Position numbers and translations under genes: made by a program
Shown: one piece after another, positions 11,311 through 22,380 of the stretch
How the letters are laid out: each line of letters begins with the position of its first letter
Position numbering within the stretch: the stretch's first letter is position 1
The notes under the pieces: model-generated
Database searches by the model: none
Told to the model about the DNA's origin: nothing
Seen by the model: the letters and a program-made list of their open reading frames with translations, nothing else
From: Montifringilla adamsi
Taxonomy: Eukaryota > Chordata > Aves > Passeriformes > Passeridae
Direction: 5' to 3'
NCBI GenBank assembly: GCA_017590115.1
Contig: JAGGNK010012559.1
Coordinates: forward strand, 6,488,789 to 6,552,788
Length of the DNA: 64,000 nucleotides

Positions 11311-12835
11311 CACGACCTCCCTGCAGGGGTGGTGGCAGCAGAGGGGTGTCCCTGTGCCAGCCCCCCCTGGCACATGGGCGAGCACCGGCAGGAGGATGTG
11401 GCCCCAGCATTCTCTCCCACCATGGGCTCTCTTGGCTACGGCAAACAGGTTTTCCTTAAGCTTTGCAGAATCCACCCACCTCCTCCCCCCCTACGAGTCC
11501 CACCTCCAGGCTGATGGGGAGAAGGAAGGAGGGGGGTGAAAGGCTGAATTGGGGCTTTTAATTTTTCATTATTAATTTCCCATCGACGCCGAGAGGCACC
11601 GGGGCTCTCTGAGCCGCCCCCAGCATCGCCCCCCGCGCTCTCCCGCAGCTCTGCACCGGCTGAAGCCGAGCCAGGCTGCCGATAGGATTAATTCTGCATG
11701 ACTGCCCATCTCCGCGGGGGGATCTAAGACCCTCAGGCCTGCAGCAATCTTTAAAATTCCTCCAGCCCAACTTAATTCCCTCTTCCTGCAGAGCTGGCGC
11801 ATCTGCTGCAGTCAGGCACGGAGAGAAGGAGACGGAGGGAGAGGGGGGGACGACGGGCACCCAGCACCGCCGGCGGCTCCGGCGCCAGGCGGTGGCCCTG
11901 CTGTGGTGGTCGTGGACCTGCGTTGTCACTGTGGGGTCACCCAAAGCCATGCCAGTCACCCATCCCATCCCTGTGGGTGGTTTGTACTGGGGATGGGGGA
12001 AACTGAGTCAGAGTGGGGCAGCCCTGGGTGAAGGGTTCCCCCTGTTTCCCCCTAGACAGGGGATAGACACAGCCCCGTAAACTGTTGTCACCCCTCTGTC
12101 GCTGCTGGGACTCCCCAAAGCAGGAGATTGATGTAAAAATGGGTTTTTTTCATCACCTATGAGCTCTGCCTCTCCAAGCAGGTCTCACTCAGTCCCCCCC
12201 AGCCCACTCTCACCTTCCACTGTCCCAAAGGACAGACTCCCAGGGTCGAACATCCCCTGGGAGCATTCAGGGCTCAAGATTCCCTGGATCTGAGGATGGC
12301 TCATTAGAAACAGAGCTACTGCTTGGGAAAAGCAGCGTGGGGGAACAGCCTCCCCTCCTCAGCCAGAGGACAAGCACCCAGTGTCCCCCGGAGGCCTCCC
12401 ACACTCATCCTCACCCCCGAGGGACGCCCGGCTCGTTCAGCCACCTCGGGACAGCGTCAGGACCAGGAGCCCGGCCAGGCTGGGGGGCTCTCCCCCCAAG
12501 CCCCCGCCATGCACCGCGGCAGCCTGGGGACGGTGGCGTGTCCCCGCGCTTTGAAGGCTCAGCCTCCGCCACGCCGAGGCTGGCAGCCGGCGGGCAGAGC
12601 TAACCTTCAGGGCGTGATGGGGACGGGCATGGCAGGATGGAGGGAGGGATGGAAACGGCCACCGTGCTCCAAAGCCTGCTGCACCCACCATCCCCCCAGC
12701 ACCCTGGCCGCCTTCCCGCGGTGCTGGCACAGCTGGATCCAGCAGAACCATCCCTTTTGCCTTCTTGCCTCCAAGTTGCCCAGCTCACCAGGCAGCTGAG
12801 GAGCGCAGCCCAGCCCAGCTGCTGGCGGAGCTGCG
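11311..12835. other. Non-coding stretch, no gene recognised
   Basis: Unremarkable GC-rich sequence with a small AT-rich patch at about 11,555-11,580 (TTTTAATTTTTCATTATTAA). No exon, RNA gene or transposon was recognised. Confidence 0.4.
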
Positions 12836-12975
12836 GATACATGCATTTAAATCACTTATATCTTTACTTTCTCCTGCGCTGGCTGTGAGATGGGCTTTTT
12901 TTTGCATGCGTAATTAGGGGGTGGAACAGATGGCGGAGGGTTCGTTTAAAGTAATGCATCCATTAAAATAACCTT
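12836..12975. promoter_or_regulatory. AT-rich island with octamer-like and homeodomain cores (candidate enhancer)
   Basis: The block holds ATGCATTTAAAT, TTTGCATGCGTAATTAG, GTTTAAAGTAATGCAT and CATTAAAATAA within about 140 bp, in otherwise GC-rich DNA. The combination resembles conserved developmental regulatory elements. This is motif-based inference only. Confidence 0.3.
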
Positions 12976-15409
12976 CGCTGTCGGGGACTGCGCTCCGACA
13001 GGGGCCTGTTTCACCGGGGGTGGTGGGGAGGGGGGGGGGGGCTTTGTTTGGTGAGGAGGGGGGTATTGGACATTGGGAAGGGGGACAGAGCGCACATTCC
13101 CTGTGGGATGCATCATCCTGGATCATGGGATGAAGGGTACACCAACCTGTGCTGTCACGACAGAGCCGGGGCCAAACTACGATCAAACTGGGGGCAAACT
13201 GGAATTGAACTGGTACTCTTCAGGGCTCAGTTTCCATGGCAATGAGATGGCAGTGAGATGGTGGGGATGCAAAACCCAGGTTGGGGAGGATGCCAACAGT
13301 TCTTGAGGCAGGCTGAGTGCTTGTGGGTACCCTGGGGTACCCTGTCCAGAGCTGCCCCTCACGGGGACTGTGCCCACCTCTGTCCCCCACCCACCACAGA
13401 ACCCAAAATACGCCTGAGGAGGGCATTGCCACGCAGCACCAGCCGTCTCTCCTGTTTCAAACCCCAGGTTCCTGGGAGAGGCAGGAGGGCTTTGTTCAGG
13501 CACCGGAGGAGCGGAGGCCAGAGAAAGCAGGAGTGCCCTGCCAGCTCTTGTGTTTCACTCCCAAGGAATGCCGGGGAGGGGAGGGGAACGCTGCTCCCCG
13601 CCTTCCCGCCCCGCTGGGCGCCCAGCCCGGCTGCAGGGTGCTGAGGCTGGGAGGAAGAGGAGGGATGAAGGATGGGGAGGCGGGCGTCGCGCGGAACCAC
13701 CACGTGCAGCCGGGGCTGGCAGCGGGTGGGCTGGGGAGGGGGGGACACGCGATGACACACAGCCGGGGTGACACGGTGATGCCAAGCGCTGCCTCGGCTG
13801 GAGCGGATAATTCTGAGCAAGAGCTGCTGAGCAAATATCACACCGCTCTCTGGAAGGAGAGGAGGAGCACCCACTAAAGGAAAGGAGGGGTACCCACTGG
13901 ATTTGGGGAGTCCAGAGAGGCCAGGGAAGAGGATGGGGAAGGGTGAGAGCAGCAGTGGTGCCAGAGCCACCCAAGCGTGTTCAAATATTTAGTGTGCACT
14001 TGCGAAGGTGCTTCTGCTGCCTTTAGGGCATCGCTGCATTGGAAGCATCAGAGAGGTGGGAACAGGGGGGATGGGGAGCAAATGCCAGGGATGTGCTGCA
14101 GGGGGGTCTTTCTTTTCCAGCTGTGCTGGGAGGGCCAAGGCTCAGGAGCCCAGGAAAGGCTGGGGTAAGCTCAGCTTTGCCCTGAGCCTGGCCCCTGCCT
14201 CGTTACCCCATCCCTGGCCACAGCTCCCAGAGCCCACGGGACATCCCTCCATTCTCCTCCTCTTCCTCCAGCCCTATGAGCCTCGCTGGTTCCCCACATT
14301 CCTGCTCAATGGCACCCTCGGGTGTCCCCAAGAACTGTCATGGCCTGGGGGACAGCTGGTGGCTCTGGCAATGTGGCAGTGACATCTACAGCAGCGGTGC
14401 AGTGCCGAGGGCGGCGATGTCAGGTGCTGGGGCAAGGGACCAAGGGGACATGTGGGATAGCAGGGCTTGATGGGGACCACTGGAGAGGTGCCAGCAGCCA
14501 AGAGGGGATCATGGCAGGACATGAATCATGGGGTGACAGAGGTCCCCAGGCCAACAAGGTCCCCAGGCTCTCCGTTTTGATCTCTCCCACCCCACACATG
14601 CATCAAGGAGCAGCTGCTGTGCTGGCAGAAGGAGGGACGCTGGGTTTTGCCCCATTCCCACATCGTCCTCCAGCCACCAAACCCCTGCCCCACCACCCCC
14701 ACTCCCGCTCGCTGATCCGAAATTCCCCCTGCTCCTCTCACCTGCCATCACCTCCCCATCAAATGCCAGAGCCTCCCTTTGCCTCTCTGGGTGTTTCCTG
14801 AGCTCCCTTTGGTGCACCCCAGCACAGTGAGCTCTTCTCACTCCCCAGCCAGCAATCCGCCGGGAAAAACCGGTCCCAAAAACCTTCCCCACATCCGCGC
14901 CAGCTCTGCGGGTCTGGGGGGGCCGCGGCTGGCCCCCTGCTCGCCAAGAACAATAGCGCCTTGTTCCAGCCCGGCTCCGTCCTCTCCTCCCTGGGCAAAG
15001 CCCTGGCCACTCTCACCTCTACGTTCCTCTCGCTGTTTCCCAGCTCCCTCCTGCCAAATCCCCGTTCCCGAGTGCTTCTCCTCCCCGCGGGTCCATATTA
15101 AGCTACATTCTCCTTTCAGCTGGGTGGAAAACAGCAGTAATAACCATGTGGAGAGAGCCGTGCCCCCCACCTCCACTTCCCTCCCACTTTGGGGTTCAAA
15201 TTTCATTTCAGCAAAAAAGCTTCCCCCGCCTCCAATTTCTTCCCCCAAACCGAGTCGCTGTCGTCGCGTCTGATCTCGGCAGGGGCCGTATGGATGCTCA
15301 GCTCCTCCTGGTTCAGGATCTGCTGCCAATCTGGACCTCGCAAACTGGTTCTCACACAGCTCCCGCGTAGCACCTCCCTCCCAGCAGTTATTGTCCCTCC
15401 TCAGCCACC
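12976..15409. other. Non-coding stretch, no gene recognised
   Basis: No supported exon or transposon was found. A Maf-like half site TGCTGAGCA occurs at about 13,827. The remainder is featureless at this level of inspection. Confidence 0.4.
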
Positions 15410-15735
15410 CCAACCCAGCTCACTCTCCTGCCACCCTGCTCTCTTGTCACCCTTCCATCCTGTTTCGCTGCCACCTTGCTCCTCTGTCACCTTGCTCCTC
15501 TGTCACCATGCTCCTCTGTCACCCTGCTCCACTGCCATCCTTGTTCCCTGCCACCCTGCTCTCTGCCACCCCTCTCCCATGGCACCTTGTTCTCCTGCTC
15601 CGCCTCCATCCCATTCCCTGCCCCCCTGATCCACTGTCACCCTGCTACCCCGTTCCCCTGTGACCCTCCACTCCCTGTCCCCCTGTTTTGTTGTCACCAT
15701 GCTCCATGCCACCCTGCCCTTCTGTCACCCCACTC
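15410..15735. repeat. C/T-rich minisatellite, core unit 16 bp
   Basis: Near 15,475-15,530 the unit TTGCTCCTCTGTCACC repeats almost perfectly three times, flanked on both sides by decayed versions (CACCCTGCTC..., CACCTTGTTC...). The whole tract spans about 320 bp and is strongly pyrimidine-biased on the plus strand. Confidence 0.75.
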
Positions 15736-15813
15736 CCAACGCCATCCCCACTCCCTGTGCCACTCATCTGGTGCTCCACAGGGTGCTCGTGCCCCTGCTT
15801 CTGCTGGGCACAT

Positions 15814-15849
15814 CCAAACCAAACCAAACCAAACCAAACCAAACCAAAC
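15814..15849. repeat. (CCAAA)n microsatellite
   Basis: About seven perfect copies of the pentamer CCAAA. Confidence 0.95.
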
Positions 15850-16175
15850 TGCCGACTTCACCAGGCAAGATTTATTCCTGGCATTTTCCCGGGGGGCCAG
15901 CGGGGCTGGCAGCTGGCAGGGAGCAGAGCGTCCCTGCTGCCTCCAGCCCGGCAGCCTCCCTCTTTCCTGCAGCTGAGGAGCTCATCTCCCTCGCCCAAGG
16001 CGCTCCATCCTCCTCCAGATATTTTAGGCCCAGGTTTTGCAAGGAATGTTCAGGCGCTGAGCCCAAGCCGATGCGCTGAAGTCAGCAGGAGGCGAAGAGG
16101 GAAGAGGAAAGAGGGAAGAGAGAAGAAGGGAGAGTGCGTGGGGCTGGAGGCCCTGGAGGCGGCAGCAGCAGCTGA

Positions 16176-16256
16176 GGGATGGGATGGGATGGGATGGGAT
16201 GGCATGGGATGGGATGGGATGGGATGGGATGGCATGGCATGGCATGGCATGGCATG
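16176..16256. repeat. (GGGAT)n / (GGCAT)n compound pentanucleotide repeat
   Basis: About 16 pentamers in a row: GGGAT copies interrupted by GGCAT, ending in a block of five or six GGCAT. The ordered spread of the G-to-C variant suggests expansion by slippage of variant blocks. Confidence 0.95.
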
Positions 16257-16589
16257 GTGCTCCCTCTGCCTGGAGCTGGTTTAGCAGTGGGAAGGGCAGA
16301 GGACTGGAGCTGGAGGATGCCAGAAGTGCTCCCCTCTCCCCCTGATTGGATCAATACCACACTCTGCCTCTCCTCTGTCTCCCCGCACTGTGCCAGGCCA
16401 GGCTGCACCAACGCTCTCCCTCCAGCATGTCATGGGGTTTGGAACGGGAAGGGGGATGCCCAACACTATCAGTCCCTGTCACTGGGGAGGGGAAGGAGGT
16501 ATTTTTGCCAGGGTGGTGTGTCCTCTGCAAGCACCTGCCCAGACCCACCTTAGCACCCAGGGTCTCCAAGCCAGCCTCATCCCTGTACA

Positions 16590-16975
16590 TCAGTCTTTGC
16601 CTGCACACCAAACCCTCCCTGTGCACATCAATACTTGCTTCTCTACCAAACCCTGCCTGCAAACTAAACTCAGCCCATGCACACCAAACCCTGCCTTGTA
16701 CACCAAATTACCTGCACAGCAAACCCTGCCAGCACACCAAGCTCTACCTGCACACCAAACCCTTCCTGAACACACTAAACCCTGTCCACACACCAAACCT
16801 TGTCCACACACCCTACCTGCACACCAAACCCTTCCTGCACACACCAAAGCCTGCTGCACACACCAAACCCTGCCCACACACCCTATGTGCACACCAAACC
16901 CTTCCTGCACACCCCAAACCCTTCCTGCACACCCCAAACCCTCCCTGCACGCCCCAAACCCTGCTGCACAGCCAA
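16590..16975. repeat. Minisatellite, unit about 17-21 bp (CACACCAAACCCTGCCTG-like)
   Basis: About 20 imperfect copies of a motif containing CACACCAAACCCT, with variants CACCCCAAACCCTTCCTG towards the right end. All six frames remain mostly open because the repeat lacks stop codons, which creates protein-like frames rich in His-Thr-Lys-Pro or Cys-Gly-Val. These are artefacts of the repeat, not genes. Confidence 0.9.
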
Positions 16976-17724
16976 CACTCCGATGCTGCCCATGCACGTG
17001 CTGACACCTCCCCCTCACCCTCCCCTTCCTGCTGCACCCCCTGACCCCCGGCCTCGCCCCAAACACCCTTCACCTGCCCCCCACCGGGACGGAGCATCAC
17101 CCCCTGAGCCCGGCTCACGGCCGGGGCTCCCGCAGCGCCGAGGGAGTCCCCGCACACGCCAGCCCCTGTCACGGCCCCGCTGGCACGGCGCGGCCGGCGT
17201 GCTCCGACAGGTGAGCCCCCGGGGCAGCGTTCCTGCCTGGGCCGGCAACTGTCCCCACCGGGCAGCCGGTTTGCCGGCATGTTCCTTCCCAGCACGTCCC
17301 TCCCTCCTTCCTCCACATCCAGCCTCTCTCGGCCGGCGAAAGGGGGGAGCCGACAGATTTTAATGAGCTCCCCGGAGGCATCGCTCCGCACCCCCCATCC
17401 TCCCGCCTCTTCCCGCGCCCGGGAACCGATGCTCTGAAACACAACCCTCGGTGGCAAGCCTGGAAAAAAACCACAGGGCACATTTCCCCCCGCCTTTTCC
17501 CTTCCCTCCTCGCCTCCCCCAGCTTTTTTTTGCTCTCCTGCCGATGCCAAAGACCCAGCCGGGCTCTTGTGCTTTCACTCGCAGCTGCAGCTGCCGATTT
17601 TCGCTGTAAGCCCTTGTGCCTAGAAGGCCCAGAGCGAGGGATTCTGGGACGCGGTGATTGAAGACAGCACCAGCACGGAGACCATTGCTCAGACTTTCCC
17701 TGTCTGTCGCCCCAACGCTCAACG

Positions 17725-17772
17725 AAAAAAAAAAAAAAAAAAAAAAGAAAGATGGAGAAGGGAAAAAAAAAA
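17725..17772. repeat. Poly-A tracts
   Basis: A run of about 22 A is followed shortly by a second run of about 10 A. No retrotransposed gene is recognisable immediately upstream, so this may be a plain homopolymer tract. Confidence 0.8.
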
Positions 17773-19965
17773 ACCCCACCGGACTGGCGCTTGCCCCTTC
17801 CCACCCACGCCGTGAGCGCGCTCCGCTGTGCCAGCACTGAGCACCGGGCAGGCAGCATGGCATGGGGTGGGCCCCCAGCCCTGTGACACCCTGGTGAACT
17901 CCGAATCCAGCACCAAATCCCACCAGAAGTGCGCTGGATCCCTCCCACTGCTCAGCCCACTGTACATCACCCTAAAAACTCCCAGTGGGGAGCTAAGCAC
18001 AGCCCGGTTATTTCCCTTTTGTGTTATTTTTAAGGAAAATAATAACAAGGCAGCTTTCGAGCCACTGTCTGCAGCACAAGGTGAATGTTGGGGTGTGGGT
18101 GCGAGGGGTGGTGACAAATGAGCACGATGCCAGGTCCTCGTGGGAAGCTGAACGCTCACCACAGCACTGGGGCTGCCAGGATGTGCCCCAGAGCCAAGCA
18201 AACCCCCCGGGAACAGTCACCATGTCCCCAGTACACGCAGAACCCCCTGAGGAACAAGGTCCCCAGCACCCTGGGTGTCCAGGCATGCCTGGGAAGGTCC
18301 CACGGGATCAAATCCCTGCCCTCCAGCAGCACGGGGCCAAGGCACGGCTCAGCATGTGCCCCGAGGCAGAGCGGGAACAGCTCACCCCGGGATGGACGGA
18401 TGGATGGACAGACAGACACGCGGTGGGGACAGAGGGAAGCAGGCTGTGACCCCAGGCACCCCTGTGCCGGCCAGAGGAGGGGGTGTGCTGAGCATCTCGT
18501 GGCCAGCTGAGCCCTCTCATCCCAAAACCCTCCCCCGGCATCACCGGCTCCCCGAGGAGCGCACGGCGCATCCCAGCCCCGAAGTTCGGCGGGCAGTGGG
18601 GCGGGGAGGGGACGGCCGTGGGGGAGGACACACATCTGCGGCGCATTCAGGGGCCATCCCGCATCCGGGCAGCCCGGCCACAGCCCAGCATCCAGCCGGC
18701 CGGCCCCAGGGGGGGAACGCTGCCATATCACCAGGCAAAAATCCCCCCCACATCCCTCCCGCTCCTGTTACCGAGCCCGGAAGAAGGAAACAGCCCTCCC
18801 CACCGCTGCCCTGTTTACCAAGAGCTGGTTCCAAGCACTCGGGAGAATAGCAGGAGCATTTCAAGGCCCTGTTTCCACTCGGCTGACACACACTATTTAT
18901 AGAAGCCCACAATTCTCCCAGAGCTTTCCTCGGGATCTCAGCAGAAATAGCCTGCCCCGGGTCTCTGCTGCCTCCTCTAAGGAGGCCAGGGCAGCGCCAG
19001 CCCCCCCAGGCTTCCCGTAACCTTCCATGGGCTTCCATGGCCTCTCCTCCGCCGGCCGCCCCGCTCCGGGGATGTCCTTGGCTACCCGCGGTGCCAGCCC
19101 CTCTCCCCCAGCCCAAATCCACCTCCTGCCCGGCCGCCTCCCGGCGGCGGCTCCGGCCGGCGCCCGGTGCCCGCTGCCCGCTGCCCGGTGTCCGGGAGGG
19201 AACCGGGCTGGGGCCGGCGGGCTGGAGGGGGACACGCCAACAGCCGGGCCAAAGCCACCTCCCGCCTGACTGCATCGGAGCGCGCAGAGCCCCGGGGGAC
19301 TCGCACCGGGGATGGAGTTGGCCTATTCAGGTTACAGAGACATGGCAGAGCGGAATTTGGCGCCGCGCCATCCCTTCTCCAGCCCCCCCCTCCGCCCTCC
19401 TCTTCCACCCCCCGCTCCCCACCACCACCACCACCCTCCCCTGCAAATTCCACAGCCCAGCAGGAGAAGCCAGTGTAAGGGGACACCTGGGGGGGCGAGG
19501 AAAGGGGGAGAGGCTTGGGAGGGGGGCCTCGATTCCGACCACGGGGCCCCGATTTGGACCACGCGCCCCCGACTAAGAGCACGCCAGCAGCAGGGTGGGA
19601 AGGAGAGCGGGGCAGGATCCGTGCCCGGCGCCCCGGGGGTTCGCCTCTGCTCTCTGTCACGCCAGGATAAATCTGGAGTGACTCCACGGCGCGCTGTGGC
19701 ACACAATGAGCTCACCCCGCTGCTTTTGGGGGGCTCTGCTGGCGGCCACGGGCTGGGTGCACGAGGCCACCTGGCCGTGGGCACGGCCACGTCGTCCCCC
19801 CAGCACACAAACAAGCGGGGACTCAGGTGTCTCCACCTGCGTCGGCCTTGGGGACATCAAACACAGAGGGTCTGGCGTCAGCGTGACCCCGTGGGGTGAC
19901 TCCAGCCTCCGCCAAAGCCACCGCGGTCCCCCGTGGTCCCTGTCGCAAGCACCGAGGGGCCGCGC

Positions 19966-20084
19966 GGGGGGGGGGGGGGGGTAAATCAGCTGATCGATAA
20001 AAACAAATCAGAGGGGGGATGAGGGGGGGGGGGGGGGTGGGGGTAAATCAGCTGATCGATAAAAACAAATCAGAGGGGGGATGA
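19966..20084. repeat. Perfect tandem duplication (42 bp, 62-bp period) with poly-G runs
   Basis: The sequence starting GTAAATCAGCTGATCGATAA at 19,981 is repeated without a mismatch for 42 bp at 20,043. Each copy is preceded by a long G run (16 G at 19,966-19,981; about 16 G before GTGGGGG at 20,037). The unit contains the palindrome ATCAGCTGAT and TATCGATCAG-type symmetry. Lack of divergence implies a recent duplication or an assembly error at the G run. Confidence 0.9.
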
Positions 20085-21219
20085 CAGGCACGGGAGTAAC
20101 AACCGCTCGCCGAGCCCCGCGCCGCGGACCACGCAACTTCACCGACGGGGCTGGGGGAGCCTCCCGCACGCCCCTCGCCCCGCAGCCTCCCGGGGGTGCC
20201 CCCGCGGGGCAGCCGCCGCTCCCCCGAGCCGGCCTGCCGGGGGAGGGGGCGGCAGGCTGTGCCCCGGGGGGTCCCCGTGCTCTCCGGGGAGCCCCCCTCG
20301 CCCCCCGCGCCGCTGACAGGCTCTGCCTTCTAGTGGCCGGAGCCGGCTCTGACAGCTGTCACTCACCGCTCGCACCCGGGGGGGCACAGCCGGGGGGTGT
20401 CCGGGGGGAGGCGGCCGAACTGGCGGCGATGGCAGCCCCCGCGCCTTGGGGGGCTCGCCCCGGGCCCCCCGCGCCCGCACGCCCCTCCCCACCACAAGTG
20501 CCATTAAACTCCGGCAATTTGGCACCAACTCGCCGCGCAACTTCAGCGGAGGGGACGGCGCGGGGGGGGACACATGCACGCGACACGCCGCCTCCTGCCC
20601 CCCCCCGCTCTGCCCAAAGGGGGTGTCCCGCGTGTCCTCCCCCCCCTCCCAGCCCCACACAAAGGCGGGGGTCCCCGGTACTCACCCGCCGGCTCCTGCG
20701 CTCCGCGCCCCTCGGAGCCCGCCCGCTTGGGGAGGCTCCTGCCGCCCGCCGGGGCTGCGTCCTGACCGGCCGCGGGGGTCCCGGAGCCCTCGGCACCGCT
20801 CGCCACCTTCAACGAGAGCATTTCCAGCGCCTCCTGCTCACATTCTCCCCAGGCAACTCCGCTCCTGCCAGCCCGCCCCCTCCTCCGTCCCCTGCCTGCT
20901 CTTTCCTCCTTCCCTCTCCCCCCCTCCACCCCTCTATTTTATTTTTTCCGGGATTTTCTCTCCCCTCTACCGCTTAGCTTATTTTTTCCCCCTTTTTTTC
21001 CTTTTTTTTTTTCTCCCCCTTTTTTTCACCTTTTTTTCCCCCTTTTTTTCCTCCTCTTTTTTTTCTCCCCCCCCCCTTCGCCTCTCACACACACACAAAA
21101 GGCAGCGGAGCGGGAGGCGGAGGGGAACCGACCTCCCCTCTGCGCCTCCGCCGCTCGCCGCCTGCGGAAAGCAAAGAAAGACACAGCGCAGCAGAGCCCT
21201 GGCTTGCCGCTGCCTCCCC

Positions 21220-21275
21220 CCTTCCTCCTCCTCCTCCTCCTCCTCCCTCCTCCTCCTCCTCCACCACCTCCTCCC
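21220..21275. repeat. (TCC)n triplet repeat
   Basis: Two blocks of TCCTCC repeats are separated by a short interruption inside the CpG island. A CACACACACA run lies at about 21,087. Confidence 0.9.
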
Positions 21276-21467
21276 TCTCTCTTGCCTTCTGCCGCTCCCG
21301 GCTTTGTGGGGGCTGGGATAAAAGGGGGGGAGCAGAGCCGGCGGCCAGGCGCGCCCAGCCCCTCGCTCCTCTCTCCGTGCGCGGCGGGGACCGCGGCTCC
21401 GCTCCGCTCCGCTGTCAGCGGCACGGCCAGCATCCGGCACCCCGGGGAGCCGTGCAGCACCGCCGGG

Positions 21468-21486
21468 GCATGCCGGGCCTTGTAGT
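21468..21486 (-). promoter_or_regulatory. ZNF143/THAP11-type (SBS) promoter motif
   Basis: Read on the minus strand the site is ACTACAAGGCCCGGCATGC, a good match to the known ACTACAATTCCCAGNATGC consensus found in CpG-island promoters. The invariant ACTACA and GCATGC ends are intact, and it sits about 100 bp from a CCAAT box. It supports the assignment of this island as an active promoter. Confidence 0.6.
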
Positions 21487-21917
21487 CCTTCCTTTCCCCC
21501 CCTCTTTTTTTTCCCCTCCTTCCTTCCCCCCCCGCTTCTTTCTCCTCCCAGTCGCTGCGAAGCGCGCAGGGAGGGGCGCCAATGGGCGCGCGGCGCCGAG
21601 CGCCGCTCTGGGAGGGGGGGACACTCACGGAGAGGGGACACTGTGGGGGGGACACCCCGGGGGAGGGTAACCCCCCGGGCTGCCCCCGCTCCCCGAGGTG
21701 CCGCTGGGATGCGCGGGGCATTGCTGCCCTCTCCCGGGTTGCACCCGCACTGCGCGCCCCCTCCTCGGCGAGGCGGGCTTTGGGCACACAGCCCCTCTCT
21801 GCAGACCCCTCCCCACAGGCTGAGGGGCACAGGTTCATCGCTGTGGCCAGGTCAGCACGCCCACACCCCCCATGGAGCCCAGGGTGCCCCTGGAGCCAAC
21901 CACATCCTTTTTTCCTT

Positions 21918-21970
21918 CCCCCCCCCCCCCCCCCCCCCCTTATCCCTTTTTTTTTTTTTTTTTTTTTTTT
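21918..21970. repeat. Poly-C (about 22) and poly-T (about 24) homopolymer pair
   Basis: A run of about 22 C is followed by TTATCCC and then a run of about 24 T. It could be the reverse of a poly-A tail. No source transcript was recognised. Confidence 0.9.
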
Positions 21971-22214
21971 AATCAAAAGCTCTATCTGAGTCCTGGCAAT
22001 CTCCCTGCTGTTTGCTAACACCCTGCTCCTCCAATTTTTCGCTGTCCCCTCTTGGCCATGCGATAAAGGGAATGCCAGGAGGAAAGGTGGTGAGCAAGGC
22101 CCCTCGGGACAGTGGTGGCAGGGCAGGGAGCTGCCTCCCAACTTCCCGAGCACCTCGTAACCCCCCTCCCCACCGCTCCGTGGAGCATCTCCCCAGCACC
22201 AAGTCGCCGTCGCT

Positions 22215-22380
22215 GTTAATGTTCCCGGAGCTGGGTAGATACAATATAATTAAAGTAGATAATACCGGTGATGTTTGTTATGACATCGTGGTTTTGTGAG
22301 TGACGAGTGAAGGGTTAACTCCAGGGAATTGGGAATATTGCTTGGCTGCTAATAACACGTGAGTCATCGATGGAATAACA
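22215..22380. promoter_or_regulatory. AT-rich island with E-box/AP-1 composite (candidate enhancer)
   Basis: An AT-rich block includes ACAATATAATTAAAGTAGATAA and, at 22356-22366, CACGTGAGTCA: a canonical E-box CACGTG overlapping an AP-1 site TGAGTCA. It lies about 0.7 kb from the CpG island edge, a typical place for a promoter-proximal element. Confidence 0.35.

Larger units (their letters stand above)
18500..21620 (-). promoter_or_regulatory. Large CpG island, probable promoter (synteny suggests AHDC1)
   Basis: This is the strongest CpG-dense region left of FAM76A. It has a CCAAT box at 21579-21583, GC-box-like runs, and an ACTACAA...CCCGGCATGC motif (minus strand, 21468-21486). A TATA-like ATAAAAGG at about 21,315 points the other way, so the strand is uncertain. 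In mammals AHDC1 lies next to FGR on the same strand and starts near it, with several untranslated 5' exons. The island is well placed to be its 5' end, but no coding exon confirms this. Boundaries are approximate. Confidence 0.45.

Noticed and set aside
10574..11539. 321-codon plus-strand frame
   Set aside because: GC-rich composition with a degenerate repeat; the peptide is Pro/Gly/Arg-rich with no domain and no splice structure.
16590..17066. Cys/Gly/Val-rich minus-strand frame and His/Thr/Pro-rich plus-strand frames
   Set aside because: They are translations of a minisatellite without stop codons; there is no domain, start context or exon structure.
17725..17746. Poly-A run as the tail of a processed pseudogene
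   Set aside because: No recognisable transcript-derived sequence precedes it and no flanking target-site duplication is evident.
20081..21830. Very long frames on both strands, up to 375 codons
   Set aside because: The sequence is CpG-island GC-rich with TCC, poly-T and poly-C runs; translations are Pro/Arg/Gly- or Lys/Glu-rich low complexity with no family resemblance.
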